A DNA stretch of 64,000 nt. Origin: Aerococcaceae bacterium DSM 111021 (GTDB lineage Bacteria; Bacillota; Bacilli; Lactobacillales; Aerococcaceae). Under the pieces are notes generated by a model. It worked only from the letters and a program-made list of their open reading frames with translations, was not told the origin of the DNA and did no database searches. Shown in pieces: positions 7,529 to 17,021 of the stretch. The position numbers were made by a program, and so were the translations under genes. Each line of letters opens with the position of its first letter. The stretch's first letter is position 1. The stretch is taken from positions 1,054,001 to 1,118,000 of the forward strand of contig JACCEK010000001.1 in NCBI GenBank assembly GCA_020112395.1. The letters are read 5' to 3'.

Positions 7529-9928
7529 TTAGTTTGTTGCACCTGGTCTATTAACTTGCTCACGTTCAACGTTTTGTCTAACTTGAGCTTTCATAATAAA
7601 GCGAGTGACATCATATTCAATCGCAGCAACCATTTCTTCAAAGCGGTCAAATCCTTCTGTTTGGTATTCAGTTAATGGATTTGTTTGAGCATATGCTCGT
7701 AAGCCTACACCTTGACGTAAATGATCCATCATATCAATGTGATCAGTCCATTTAGAATCAACAACACGCAAGATAATCACTTTTTCGAACTCAGCAATTT
7801 GCTCTGGCCCATTCAATTGAGAAATCTTGTCATTGTATACTTCTTCAGCTTTCGCGAATAGGAAGTCAACTAATTCTTTCTTATTCTTACCTTGTAAATC
7901 AGATAACACTAAAGTCTCTGGATTTACAATCGCAGCATGCGCGAAGTCTAATAATGGCTCTAACTTCCAATCTTTTTTGTCACCTTCAGTTGCATAAGCA
8001 ACTTGGCGTTCGATTGTACGTTTGATAATTGCTTTAATGTAGTCAGTTAACGGTTCACTAGCATCAATGACTTGATGACGTTGTCCGTAAATAACTTCAC
8101 GTTGCTCACGCATTACTTCATCATATTCAAGAACGTTTTTACGTGTATCGTAGTTGTTACCTTCAACACGTTTTTGAGCTGATTCAACTTGGCGAGTTAA
8201 CATACGACTTTGGATTGCAACATCGTTATCTTCATCGTCGTCGTTTAATTTTTCCCAAAGTCCTTTAATACGGTCTGAACCGAAACGACGCATTAAGTCA
8301 TCTTCTAAAGATAAGTAGAATTGTGAAGCTCCTGGATCTCCTTGACGACCTGAACGACCACGTAATTGATCATCAATACGTCGAGATTCGTGACGTTCAG
8401 TACCAATAACACATAAACCACCTAGCTCTTTTACTCCACTACCTAGTTTAATATCGGTACCACGACCAGCCATGTTTGTTGCAATAGTTACCGCACCACG
8501 TTGACCAGCTTGCATAATAATTTCTGCTTCTTTAAAGTGATTTTTTGCATTCAATACTTCGTGCGGTACACCTTTTTTAGTTAATAATGTTGATAAGTAT
8601 TCAGATGTTTCAACAGCAACAGTACCGACAAGGATTGGTTGTCCTTTTTCATGGCGACGAATAATCTCATCTGCTACCGCATTAAATTTCGAACGAAGAT
8701 TCGGGAATAATAAATCCGCCGCATCGTCACGAATTACTGGACGGTTTGTTGGAATTTGAATCACGTTCATTCCATAAATTTCACGGAACTCATCTTCTTC
8801 AGTTTTCGCTGTACCTGTCATTCCTGCTAGCTTGTTATACATACGGAAGTAGTTTTGGAATGTAACAGTCGCCATTGTTTTAGACTCATCTTCAATTGCT
8901 ACGCCTTCTTTGGCTTCAATTGCTTGATGTAGCCCATCTGAGTAACGACGTCCATCCATAATACGTCCTGTAAAGCCGTCAACAATCTTAACTTTACCTT
9001 CGTCAATAACGTAGTCAATATCTACTAACATAATATAGTTAGCTCGTAATGCTTGATCAATATGGTGAACAAGCGCTGTATTATCAACATTATATAAGTT
9101 TTCTAAACGGAATACTTTCTCTGCTTTATCAACACCAACATCTGTTAAGTTGATTGATTTAGATGTTAGATCAATTGTATAATCTTCATCTTCTTTAAGC
9201 CCTTTAACAAAGTAATCAGCTCGTGTATATAAGGCAGTTGATTTACCTGCTTGACCAGAGATGATTAATGGCGTTCTTGCCTCATCAATTAAGATTGAGT
9301 CAACCTCATCGACAATCGCATAGTAAAGCGGTCTTTGAACCATTTGGTGTTTGTAAACAACCATGTTATCACGTAAGTAGTCAAAACCTAATTCGTTATT
9401 CGTGCTATACGTTACATCTGAATTATAAGCTTCACGTTTTTCTGTTGGATTCATTGAGTTTAAGTTCAATCCTACTGTTAAACCTAGGAAACGGTATACT
9501 TCTCCCATTTCTTTCGAGTCACGTGTTGCTAAATAGTCGTTCACTGTTACAACGTGAACACCTTTTCCAGCTAATGCGTTTAAGTAAACAGGCATTGTTT
9601 CTGTTAACGTCTTACCTTCACCGGTCTTCATCTCAGCAATATTACCTTCATGTAGAATAATTCCACCTTGGATTTGAACCTTGTATGGGAATAATCCAAG
9701 TACACGGCGTGATGCTTCTCTTACAACAGCAAAAGCCTCTGGTAAAATATCTTCTAATGTCTCTTTATTAGCAAGACGGTTTTTAAATTCAGTAGTCATG
9801 TTACGGAGTTGTTCATCAGTCATTTCACGGTAAGTTGGCTCCATAGCCATAACTTCATCAGCGATTTTACTTGTTTTTCGTAATTCGCCTTTATCATTTT
9901 CAATTAAATTTTTAAGAAAATTAGCCAT
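7529..9928 (-). CDS. secA: Preprotein translocase ATPase SecA
   Basis: Motor of the Sec export pathway, working at SecYEG; 799 residues. Walker A is MKTGEGKT at 100-107. The DEAD-type box and its continuation, [20 protein letters not shown], are at about 205-225. The second helicase domain has [10 protein letters not shown] and [10 protein letters not shown]. The C-terminus ends [11 protein letters not shown] and lacks the cysteine-rich zinc tail found in many SecA proteins, as also happens in lactobacilli. The housekeeping neighbourhood (hpf upstream, prfB downstream) favours SecA1 over an accessory SecA2. The ATG at 9928 is preceded by AAAGGAG. Confidence 0.97.
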   Translation of the reverse strand: MANFLKNLIENDKGELRKTSKIADEVMAMEPTYREMTDEQLRNMTTEFKNRLANKETLEDILPEAFAVVREASRRVLGLFPYKVQIQGGIILHEGNIAEMKTGEGKTLTETMPVYLNALAGKGVHVVTVNDYLATRDSKEMGEVYRFLGLTVGLNLNSMNPTEKREAYNSDVTYSTNNELGFDYLRDNMVVYKHQMVQRPLYYAIVDEVDSILIDEARTPLIISGQAGKSTALYTRADYFVKGLKEDEDYTIDLTSKSINLTDVGVDKAEKVFRLENLYNVDNTALVHHIDQALRANYIMLVDIDYVIDEGKVKIVDGFTGRIMDGRRYSDGLHQAIEAKEGVAIEDESKTMATVTFQNYFRMYNKLAGMTGTAKTEEDEFREIYGMNVIQIPTNRPVIRDDAADLLFPNLRSKFNAVADEIIRRHEKGQPILVGTVAVETSEYLSTLLTKKGVPHEVLNAKNHFKEAEIIMQAGQRGAVTIATNMAGRGTDIKLGSGVKELGGLCVIGTERHESRRIDDQLRGRSGRQGDPGASQFYLSLEDDLMRRFGSDRIKGLWEKLNDDDEDNDVAIQSRMLTRQVESAQKRVEGNNYDTRKNVLEYDEVMREQREVIYGQRHQVIDASEPLTDYIKAIIKRTIERQVAYATEGDKKDWKLEPLLDFAHAAIVNPETLVLSDLQGKNKKELVDFLFAKAEEVYNDKISQLNGPEQIAEFEKVIILRVVDSKWTDHIDMMDHLRQGVGLRAYAQTNPLTEYQTEGFDRFEEMVAAIEYDVTRFIMKAQVRQNVEREQVNRPGATN

Positions 9929-10250
9929 TAATACTGCTCCTTTTATTCGTTATCTATGTCATGTAAGACCGTGATTCAATCCGAACCGGCCAATAGTAAA
10001 ACACACTTCCTTATTCTAACATGAATAGATTAAAATTAAAATATCAATTAGCATTAGTAAGCACTCTTATCTCGATTTATTCAGTTTATTCTCATAATTT
10101 TTAAAGTATTTTCTCATTTTTGGGGATTAATTATGATTTCTTAGTCTGTGAAAACGAAATTATTATTGAAATAAACAAGAGTTTTTTCATTTCTATACAA
10201 CAAAAAAGCAAAGGACTCAATGCCCTTTGCTCTATTATATGTTTTAATAA
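9929..10250. other. secA-hpf intergenic region with likely secA promoter
   Basis: No gene is visible. On the minus strand TGTTAGAAT (10018-10013 plus an upstream TG) is an extended -10 about 85 bp before secA. There is no good -35. The rest is AT-rich and unstructured, apart from the hpf terminator at its right end. Confidence 0.5.
10202..10231 (-). terminator. hpf terminator
   Basis: The stem AGCAAAGGG...CCTTTGCT is followed by TTTTTTG on the minus strand, 20 bases past the hpf stop. Confidence 0.85.
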
Positions 10251-10811
10251 TTAAAGTGTTGCTGTCTCAAGCAAACCATAACGCCCGTCTTTACGACGAT
10301 ATACAATAGAAATTTCCATTGTCTCAGCATCTGTATAGATAAAGAAGTCGTGACCTAACATGTTCATTTGTAGTACAGCTTCTTCGCTATCCATTGGTTT
10401 TAAGTCAACACGTTTAGAACGAACAATTTCTAATTCTGGCTCTTCAGTCGTAGTTTCTTCTGGAGCAGATGTATCTGGATGTTGAGTTAAACCATCAAAA
10501 CCACGTTCTCTTGATTTACGGTTAATTTTAGTTTTGTACTTTCTAACTTGTCGTTCTAATTTATCAACGACAAAGTCAATACTTTTATATAGGTCTTCAC
10601 TTGTTTCTTCTGCACGAAGAACTAAGAATGATAATGGAATTGTTACTTCTGCTTTCGCTGTTTTATCAGAATACACTTTTAAATTCACATAAGCTGTTGC
10701 ATCTGGTACATCTGTAAAGAAACGTTCTAATTTTCGAACTTTTTTCTCTGCATAATCGCGAATCGCTTGTGTAACCTCGATATTTTCTCCACGTACATTA
10801 TAATCAAACAT
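10251..10811 (-). CDS. hpf: Long-form ribosome hibernation promoting factor HPF
   Basis: Binds the 30S subunit and dimerises 70S ribosomes into inactive 100S particles in stationary phase. The 186-residue length and two-domain layout define the long form. An N-terminal S30AE/YfiA domain (1 to about 105, starting MFDYNVRGENIEVTQAIRDY) is followed by an acidic Thr/Glu-rich linker (about 115-130) and a C-terminal dimerisation domain (about 130-186, with VRSKRVDLKPMDSEEAVLQM and RRKDGRYGLLE). The ATG at 10811 has an upstream GAGGGA. It is a single-gene unit with its own promoter and terminator. Confidence 0.95.
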   Translation of the reverse strand: MFDYNVRGENIEVTQAIRDYAEKKVRKLERFFTDVPDATAYVNLKVYSDKTAKAEVTIPLSFLVLRAEETSEDLYKSIDFVVDKLERQVRKYKTKINRKSRERGFDGLTQHPDTSAPEETTTEEPELEIVRSKRVDLKPMDSEEAVLQMNMLGHDFFIYTDAETMEISIVYRRKDGRYGLLETATL

Positions 10812-10981
10812 ACTAATCCCTCTTTTCCAATATTTTCTAATACTATGAATAAATTAAACTCAAAGTTAATATGGAATAAAAGTAAGCCTCTACATTTACT
10901 CAACTTTACCTTTCACTTAACATTTGATTCTAAAGAATAAATAGTGATTAGGAAAAAAGTAGTTATCTACCACTTTTATTT

Positions 10982-11010
10982 ATTATATCACAGATTAGTC
11001 ACATTGAAAA
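10982..11010 (-). promoter_or_regulatory. hpf promoter
   Basis: The extended -10 TGATATAAT (TATAAT at 10987-10982) has a weak -35, TTTTCA, 17 bp upstream. It lies about 170 bp before the hpf ATG. Confidence 0.55.
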
Positions 11011-11034
11011 CGCAAACACCCTTTCGATTTCTTT

Positions 11035-11694
11035 TTAATCTTGAAACTGTTGACGTAAAGTATCTCCAGTCGAAATACCTAAAAATTCATCCTCTTTTTT
11101 AATAATATAATCGCCTGTAAATTCAATATGGAACTGATCACTGTCTTCTTTTCGAATAGCGATAATATTTGTACCATATTTTTCACGGAAATTCATTTGA
11201 TTAATAGTTTTCCCTACCCAATTATTTTTAGCAGGAAAGATACTAATATTATTGCGGTGATCTAAGCCCATTAATTCATGAACCGTTGGATTACTTAATT
11301 CTCGAGCGATACGCACACCCATCTCAACTTCAGGTAAAATAACGCGGTCTGCCCCTACTTTGAGTAATACATCTCGGTAATCTGCGTTTTTTGACTTAAC
11401 AATAATTTTGTTTATTCCTAATTTTTGTAGATGCAAGATAGCTAAGATAGTATCTTCTAATCGTTGTGACGTTGCAACGACAGCAATATCGCTATCCCCA
11501 ACACCAGCATCTTTCAGCTGCTCTATTTTAGTGAAGTCACCTTGTAAGCATTGATCCACTTCATCGATTACTTCTTCTACATGGTCCATGTTCTTATCCA
11601 TAACAATAACATCGTGGCCTTCTTTAGCCAATGTACGAGCGAGTGACGTTCCAAATAAGCCTAATCCCAATACAGCAATTGTTTTTCTTTTCAT
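11035..11694 (-). CDS. ktrA: Potassium uptake regulatory subunit KtrA (TrkA family)
   Basis: Cytoplasmic gating ring of a Ktr potassium channel, controlled by nucleotide binding. The 219-residue protein has an RCK-N Rossmann domain, with the glycine motif in LGLGLFGTSLA at about 9-19 and the acidic residue closing strand 2 in VIVMDKN. An RCK-C domain follows (about 140-215). It starts 11 bases after ktrB with AAGGAG upstream, so the two subunits are co-transcribed. It could equally be called KtrC, since sequence alone does not separate the two names. Confidence 0.92.
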   Translation of the reverse strand: MKRKTIAVLGLGLFGTSLARTLAKEGHDVIVMDKNMDHVEEVIDEVDQCLQGDFTKIEQLKDAGVGDSDIAVVATSQRLEDTILAILHLQKLGINKIIVKSKNADYRDVLLKVGADRVILPEVEMGVRIARELSNPTVHELMGLDHRNNISIFPAKNNWVGKTINQMNFREKYGTNIIAIRKEDSDQFHIEFTGDYIIKKEDEFLGISTGDTLRQQFQD

Positions 11695-11705
11695 GTCTTC
11701 TCCTT

Positions 11706-13043
11706 TTAACCTACCATTATACTCATGTCTGGATAATGTACTTTTGATTCCGTCTTATGTCTTCCAAGTGACCAAAAGAAAGTCATTAACCCGACACGCC
11801 CAACAAACATTAATAACATTAGAACAAATTTACCTGTAACAGTTAAATCAGGTGTCAGACCTAAAGTTAAACCAACCGTCCCAAAGCACGACAAGACTTC
11901 CATTAAGACATATTCCATACCAAAGCCTTGAGGTATCTCTTCAGTGATGAATAAAATCATTGTGCTTGAGATGACCATAATAATCCCGACGAAAACAATA
12001 AAGAAAGCACGTCTCACGTTTTCATATGGTATATGTCTTGAAAAGACATTAATTTCTTCCCCTTTAAACATCCGGTACATAAACATCACGACCAGCCCTA
12101 TTGTCGATACCTTTACACCTCCTGCAGTTGATCCAGAAGACCCCCCGATAAACATCAGAAGGAAGGTCATGAAAAGCCCTGCATGAGATACATCCACATA
12201 ATCGATATTTGCGTAACCTGCTGTTCTTGGGGTAACTGCCATAAAAATAATGTTAGCGAGTTGATCTCCAAATGATAAGTGACTAAAAGTCCCCCAACGC
12301 CATTCTGAAAGACCAATAAATAAAATACTGACCACTAAGACGATACCCGTCATAATTAGAGTGAACTTTGAATATCGTGTTAACTTTTTATTCTTCGGAA
12401 AAGATAGGATATCCATCCAAATAATAAAACCTAACCCACCTGAAAAGATTAAACTAGCTATCGTTAAAAGAACAAATGAATTATCTTGAAACCCAATCAA
12501 ACTATCTCCAAATAAATCAAAACCTGCATTATTAAAGGCTGAAATACTATGAAAGATTGAATAAAAGAATCCAGTTTTTAAGCCTAGTTTTGGTATTAGC
12601 ACAAAACTCAATGCTAAAGCACCCAATGCTTGTATTGATAAAGTCACTTTAACAATATTTTTTACGACATCTGTCATACCATAACTCGAAGATAAGTTCA
12701 GTGTTTCAAGTACAACATTTCGTTGTTTGAGATTTATCTTTGCTCCACGAATTGTGAAAAACAACATCCAAATTGTAAGGAAACCGAGTCCGCCTATTTG
12801 AATCAATGTAATGATAATGGTTTGTCCAATGACACTCCAATGTTCTGCTGTATTCAATGTTACTTGTCCTGTTACACAAATAGCTGACGTTGCTGTAAAC
12901 ATAGCATCAATAAAATTTGTCCACGTGCCTGATTTCGAAGACATCGGTAATGAGAGTAAAAATCCCCCAAATAATATTAATGACATATAAATACTAACAA
13001 CAATTTGAGGAATAGTTAACTTATCTAATATTCGATTTTTCAT
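11706..13043 (-). CDS. ktrB: Potassium channel subunit KtrB (TrkH/KtrB family)
   Basis: Membrane ion-conducting subunit; 445 residues with the four repeated membrane-pore-membrane units of the TrkH family. Selectivity-filter-like glycines are visible in SAICVTGQVTL, SAFNNAGFDLFG, TPRTAGYANID and SCFGTVGLTLGL. The stretch GGSSGSTAGGVKVSTIGLV is characteristic of the family. A short membrane protein precedes it by 13 bases, and ktrA follows. Ktr systems import K+ coupled to Na+ and respond to osmotic stress. Confidence 0.94.
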   Translation of the reverse strand: MKNRILDKLTIPQIVVSIYMSLILFGGFLLSLPMSSKSGTWTNFIDAMFTATSAICVTGQVTLNTAEHWSVIGQTIIITLIQIGGLGFLTIWMLFFTIRGAKINLKQRNVVLETLNLSSSYGMTDVVKNIVKVTLSIQALGALALSFVLIPKLGLKTGFFYSIFHSISAFNNAGFDLFGDSLIGFQDNSFVLLTIASLIFSGGLGFIIWMDILSFPKNKKLTRYSKFTLIMTGIVLVVSILFIGLSEWRWGTFSHLSFGDQLANIIFMAVTPRTAGYANIDYVDVSHAGLFMTFLLMFIGGSSGSTAGGVKVSTIGLVVMFMYRMFKGEEINVFSRHIPYENVRRAFFIVFVGIIMVISSTMILFITEEIPQGFGMEYVLMEVLSCFGTVGLTLGLTPDLTVTGKFVLMLLMFVGRVGLMTFFWSLGRHKTESKVHYPDMSIMVG

Positions 13044-13056
13044 CTTTTCTTACTAC

Positions 13057-13395
13057 TTACTCCTTTTTACTTTGACTTAATCTCTCTATCGACCGCATAA
13101 TATAATCAACAATATAAGCTACTAGAACGAGTACAGGGTGAATCCATTTTTGTATCATAAAAGAAAGATAGATTGTACCGACAGCAATAGCAAATGATAA
13201 TACTGTATAAAGTATGAACAGACCAATATTGAATGTTTTTTCATTTGATACATAATTTAAATACTTATACCTCAGTTGTCTTCGAATAAGAATGAAAAGC
13301 CAACCGTATAACCAACCTAATCCGTAAGACGGTTCAATCAAGTATAATATTGCCGTTATTATTATAACACTAATGTTAATCATTTGCTTACTCAA
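13057..13395 (-). CDS. Small membrane protein, function unknown
   Basis: I do not recognise this protein. The reading frame gives 112 residues from a TTG start at 13395, or 108 from an ATG at 13383. Neither has a strong ribosome binding site. Hydrophobic segments lie at about 6-35, 54-80 and 85-100, and the C-terminus is basic (RSIERLSQSKKE). It ends 13 bases before ktrB, so it is probably co-transcribed with ktrBA and may be an accessory membrane partner. That role is inferred from position only. Confidence 0.6.
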   Translation of the reverse strand: MSKQMINISVIIITAILYLIEPSYGLGWLYGWLFILIRRQLRYKYLNYVSNEKTFNIGLFILYTVLSFAIAVGTIYLSFMIQKWIHPVLVLVAYIVDYIMRSIERLSQSKKE

Positions 13396-13475
13396 TCAGC
13401 ACTCACTTCTTTCTTTTTATATATTGTGCTCATGCTAGCACACCCCTATATAAAACTCAATTGAAATCACCGGAA

Positions 13476-14255
13476 TCACTTGTTTAACTGGTTTCTAGCT
13501 ACACTCACGCTTATCAATTGGATTATTCTATCACGCTCTTTAAAGAAATGATACAACATTTTTTTGGCATGATTTATCGTTGCGCCAGTTGTATAAATAT
13601 CGTCAAAAATTAACCACTTTTCTTTTGACAAGTTGACTTCATTATCTTTGATTTTAAATGTATTTGTTAAATCCAGTCTCTCTTTTTTTATTTTTTTAGC
13701 TTGTTTCACTCCATCTCCTATATATTCATGAATGACTTGATAAGGAATTTCAGCTACATCAAGTAAATAACCAGTTGGATGGAATTTTCTAGTCTCTAAA
13801 CTTTCTGGTGAACTTGGTAAGACAACCCATTGATACTCTTTGTACAGTTTATAGATATCTTTTAAATAAGGTGCAATGACTAATGCCATTCGTACATCCC
13901 CACTGTATTTGTAACTTACAATCCAGTCTTGAAGTGTTTGGTTGTAATCAAACAATGCATAATGACTAATTAATTCACTTGGTGTATTCTTAAACCAATG
14001 AGCACAGTCAAGGCAATAGGTTTGCCCAGATATTATAAGCGGTTTTAAAAACACATCATCTGACTCTTCATCCAAATGCCTACTACAGCCTTTGCAATCA
14101 CTCTCCGATGGCTTCAATACATTGAATCTGTCGGTGCAACTGGTACAGACAACAGGAAAGCTTAATGGTTTAAACGAAAATAAGTGTTTTACAGTCAAGG
14201 AATGATTGAGGTATTCATTACATACTAAACAGACTTCACTTTGAGGTATAGCCAT
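13476..14255 (-). CDS. comFC: Competence protein ComFC (phosphoribosyltransferase-like)
   Basis: Partner of ComFA in the uptake of transforming DNA. The 259-residue protein has an N-terminal zinc-ribbon region with four cysteine pairs or singles (CLVC, CTSC, CKGC, CLDC, within residues 9-105). The C-terminal PRTase-like fold carries the PRPP-loop motif WLIFDDIYTTGATIN at about 212-226. Its ATG at 14255 lies inside the end of comFA (20-base overlap), and AAAGGGG precedes it. The comFA-comFC pairing makes the assignment secure. Confidence 0.92.
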   Translation of the reverse strand: MAIPQSEVCLVCNEYLNHSLTVKHLFSFKPLSFPVVCTSCTDRFNVLKPSESDCKGCSRHLDEESDDVFLKPLIISGQTYCLDCAHWFKNTPSELISHYALFDYNQTLQDWIVSYKYSGDVRMALVIAPYLKDIYKLYKEYQWVVLPSSPESLETRKFHPTGYLLDVAEIPYQVIHEYIGDGVKQAKKIKKERLDLTNTFKIKDNEVNLSKEKWLIFDDIYTTGATINHAKKMLYHFFKERDRIIQLISVSVARNQLNK

Positions 14256-15744
14256 CGATTAGTCCCCTTTCCATTGCTAACTGATTCATTTCTTTAATTT
14301 GGGTGCGTGCTTGAATCATCGCTAAATTCTTTCCCCCATGCGCATAAATTAACTCACCACTAGGATACTCCGGCTTGCGACCAACCCGCCCACTCATTTG
14401 GACTAAAGCCGAGGTTGAATATAATTTACTTTCGGAGCCTACAATACAAACGTGGCAATGTGTAAATGTTACCCCTCTTTCTAAGATGGTCGTGGATATT
14501 AGCGCATCATAAACGCCATCCCGCAGTCCTTGTACCTTCTCTTTACGTTGTGGATCTTTTGAATGTACAACAGCCAACCTCAATGTCGGCCAAACCTTAA
14601 TTAACCAGTCATATAAACTTTCTGCTAAACGGATATTCGGCATAAAGACTAATTTGACTCCTTTTAATTCTAAAAAACTGCTTAATAATGAAAATAATCG
14701 GCGTTTACGACGCTTTTCTATTTGTTGTCGCCAATCCCCAATCCAATTAAATTTTGGCTCTGGTAAGGGATGACGATGATACCTTGCTGGGAGAATCGTT
14801 GATGTCATAACTTCACTGTCTACTTGTTGAGTTAATTGTTGATCAGGCGTCGCCGTTAAATAAACTAACTTCCCGTTTGGTTTCTTAACAGCTCGTTCTG
14901 TCGCATAATGTAAACTCGCATCGTTAACATAAGGAAAGGCATCAACCTCATCGACAATCAACAAATCAAATGCTTCTTTAAACCTCAACAACTGATGAGT
15001 TGTGCATACAACAATCGGAGTATATCCATAAACATCTTCGCTCCCTCCGTATAACAACGATATATCTACACTTTGAAATGCTTGTTTTAGTCGTGGATGT
15101 AATTCTATACACACATCAATTCGCGGAGATGCCACACAGACTCTTCCCTTATGACGCACAACATCGTCAATCACAGGAAAAATCATCTCCGTTTTCCCTG
15201 CTCCAGTCACAGCATGAACCATATGAGTGCGTTCACTATCTCTTAAACTATTAATCAAATCAATCGATGCTCTCGATTGCTCAGGTGATAGCGTTCCTTC
15301 CCAGGTTAGTTTACTTTGGGAAGGTGAGGATAAATATAATTGTCTATCCTTTAAATAATATAATGATTCTCCTTGTATGACTCTTCCCATCTGAATACAA
15401 TTCAAACAATATACTCTTTCAGTCTTTAACTTGAAAGTTTCTTGAATCGGCAATGATGCAAATAATTTCAAGTTTTTGTTATGACACCGTACACAACAAT
15501 ATCCACTGTGAGTGACTTCGATTGCTGGTTGTCTCTCAAACTGTTCAAGCAATTCTTCCATGCTTATCTCACCATTCATTTCATTAAGTTGTTTTTTAAC
15601 TTCTTCAATCGTTAAAAGTCTCCCCCACAAATTAGTCAAAATCTTTTTTTGATTATTTTGAATCATAAGATTACCCAACCTCTCATATAGTTTAGAACTG
15701 TAAAAGTCCCTATATATAAGTACGTTTTTTTTAGCCGTTTCCAT
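14236..15744 (-). CDS. comFA: Competence DNA helicase ComFA
   Basis: DEAD-box-like ATPase that drives single-stranded DNA import in naturally competent Firmicutes. I start it at the ATG at 15744, giving 502 residues. An upstream in-frame ATG (15780) would put the start inside a terminator hairpin. Zinc-binding cysteines are in GYCCVRC (about 83-87) and CLNC (113-116). Walker A is VTGAGKTE at 179-186, with DEVDAFP and TATPD motifs downstream and helicase motif VI-like QMSGRVGRK near the end. No clear Shine-Dalgarno lies next to the ATG, and I saw no TACGAATA-type competence box. Confidence 0.9.
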   Translation of the reverse strand: METAKKNVLIYRDFYSSKLYERLGNLMIQNNQKKILTNLWGRLLTIEEVKKQLNEMNGEISMEELLEQFERQPAIEVTHSGYCCVRCHNKNLKLFASLPIQETFKLKTERVYCLNCIQMGRVIQGESLYYLKDRQLYLSSPSQSKLTWEGTLSPEQSRASIDLINSLRDSERTHMVHAVTGAGKTEMIFPVIDDVVRHKGRVCVASPRIDVCIELHPRLKQAFQSVDISLLYGGSEDVYGYTPIVVCTTHQLLRFKEAFDLLIVDEVDAFPYVNDASLHYATERAVKKPNGKLVYLTATPDQQLTQQVDSEVMTSTILPARYHRHPLPEPKFNWIGDWRQQIEKRRKRRLFSLLSSFLELKGVKLVFMPNIRLAESLYDWLIKVWPTLRLAVVHSKDPQRKEKVQGLRDGVYDALISTTILERGVTFTHCHVCIVGSESKLYSTSALVQMSGRVGRKPEYPSGELIYAHGGKNLAMIQARTQIKEMNQLAMERGLIDGYTSK

Positions 15745-15756
15745 TATTAAGTTTTC

Positions 15757-15797
15757 ATAAAAAAATACCCTCCCCAGCATCTACTGAAGGACGGTAT
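15757..15797 (-). terminator. Terminator of the monooxygenase operon, inside comFA leader
   Basis: On the minus strand ATACCGTCC (15797-15789) pairs with GGAGGGTAT (15773-15765), followed by seven T. It ends the upstream four-gene operon 13-36 bases before the comFA ATG, so the 3' arm also supplies the only GGAGG-like sequence near comFA. Confidence 0.8.
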
Positions 15798-15810
15798 CCA
15801 CTCTTACTTA

Positions 15811-16425
15811 TTAGTTAATTTCTTTTAATTTCTCTTTAACCAGTTGCGGGCGTAAAGCCCCTTTAATTATCTTCTCACCATTCACTACTAAGGCTGGAAT
15901 GTAGTCTAAACCATAAGATTCAGCTAGTGCAAAGTCTGCGTTAATCTCCTCGTCTAAAGTTGTATCTTCAAAAGCTTTTCGCCACTCAAAAAGGTTAATA
16001 CCTAATTGAGTAACAATGCGTTCTAATACAGCGATATCTGAAATATCTTCTAAGTCTTCAAAGTAAGCTTGTTGGATTGCGTCAGAGAATTCCCATTGCG
16101 CTGTCTCATCACTGACTTTACTTGTTGCCTTGATTGCTCTTTCAGCAAGGTATGATGTTGGTTTGACAAAATCATCTCCAGCTTCTAAAGCTTCAACATT
16201 AAACCGCTTCTCTTCATCAACACGATTCGCACGCTTCCACTTCGAGATAGTATCTTCTCGTTCACTAACGGTGACAAGTTTTTTGGGGTGATTGTTTTTA
16301 ACATTTAAAGGAAAAGATCGATGGATTACTTTTGCTTCCGGAAACTCTTTTAATATTTTCTGAAGTCGTCTTGATTGAATATAGCAATGGGAACACACTG
16401 AATTATGAAAAAACTCTATTTCCAT
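15811..16425 (-). CDS. DsbA-family thioredoxin-fold protein
   Basis: The 204-residue protein starts MEIEFFHNSVCSHCYIQ. A CxxC pair (C11, C14) sits at the tip of strand 1, and the cis-proline region is LDYIPALVVNG at about 180. This is the DsbA/FrnE-type PF01323 arrangement with an all-helical insert between. There is no signal peptide, so it should act in the cytoplasm as a thiol oxidoreductase or isomerase. It is the last gene of the operon with two luciferase-like monooxygenases and an FMN reductase (12 bases after the reductase), which suggests a redox or detoxification role. YjbH/SpxH-type adaptors share this fold, so that alternative stays open. Confidence 0.75.
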   Translation of the reverse strand: MEIEFFHNSVCSHCYIQSRRLQKILKEFPEAKVIHRSFPLNVKNNHPKKLVTVSEREDTISKWKRANRVDEEKRFNVEALEAGDDFVKPTSYLAERAIKATSKVSDETAQWEFSDAIQQAYFEDLEDISDIAVLERIVTQLGINLFEWRKAFEDTTLDEEINADFALAESYGLDYIPALVVNGEKIIKGALRPQLVKEKLKEIN

Positions 16426-16437
16426 TATAACTCCTAT

Positions 16438-17007
16438 CTAAAAGCCAAACATATCGTCTTGTTTATTCCATACTTCGGTATACGTTTCTGAGATCGAAAT
16501 TGTATCATCAAGTAGGGTTTGTAATCGCAACTCAATCTCATCGCTCACTGAGCCATCAGTTTTAAAATCGGTATCAATCACATAGACATATTTGGGTATA
16601 ATTACGCCATGCATATAGTGAATAATTGGTTTGATTTGTGTCTCAGCGACTAAGTAATGACGTGGTGACCCACCAGTGATAATAAGTCCAACGACTTTCC
16701 TGTCAAAGGCTCGGATGGGTAACAAGTCAAAAAGATTCTTCAGCGAAGCGGGTATTGATGCTTGAAATATTGGTGCACCAAACATAATAACATCACTTTG
16801 CATAATTGCTGTTGCCACTTCGAATGTATCTCCAGTATAGTCTAGATAATTTCGACCATCACTGAAAACCATTGATTTATCTTGCAGGTTAATGTAGTTA
16901 ATCTCATGTTCTGTGTCGTAAGATTCTTTCATCATGTCATAAAAGGCTGTCGTTACTTTCTTTGTCTTTGTTCCACCTGTTGATGCGGATAATATTAATA
17001 TTTTCAA
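16438..17007 (-). CDS. NADPH-dependent FMN reductase family protein
   Basis: Flavodoxin-fold reductase of 189 residues. The phosphate-binding loop is at the N-terminus (LSASTGGTKTKKV, 6-18). A second flavin contact is in FGAPIFQASIPASLKNLFDLL at about 97-117, where FGAPIFQAS resembles the family's P-x-Y/F loop. GLIITGGSPRHY follows at about 128-139. It sits 14 bases after one luciferase-like gene and 12 before the DsbA-like gene. It probably supplies reduced FMN to the adjacent monooxygenases; this is an inference from context. Confidence 0.8.
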   Translation of the reverse strand: MKILILSASTGGTKTKKVTTAFYDMMKESYDTEHEINYINLQDKSMVFSDGRNYLDYTGDTFEVATAIMQSDVIMFGAPIFQASIPASLKNLFDLLPIRAFDRKVVGLIITGGSPRHYLVAETQIKPIIHYMHGVIIPKYVYVIDTDFKTDGSVSDEIELRLQTLLDDTISISETYTEVWNKQDDMFGF

Positions 17008-17021
17008 ACCATTACTCCTAG

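Noticed and set aside
9268-9660. 130-codon plus-strand frame inside secA
   Set aside because: Antisense to a highly conserved coding region, with no ribosome site. It is a shadow of secA codon bias, like similar frames inside mtlA, glmU, prs and ktrB.
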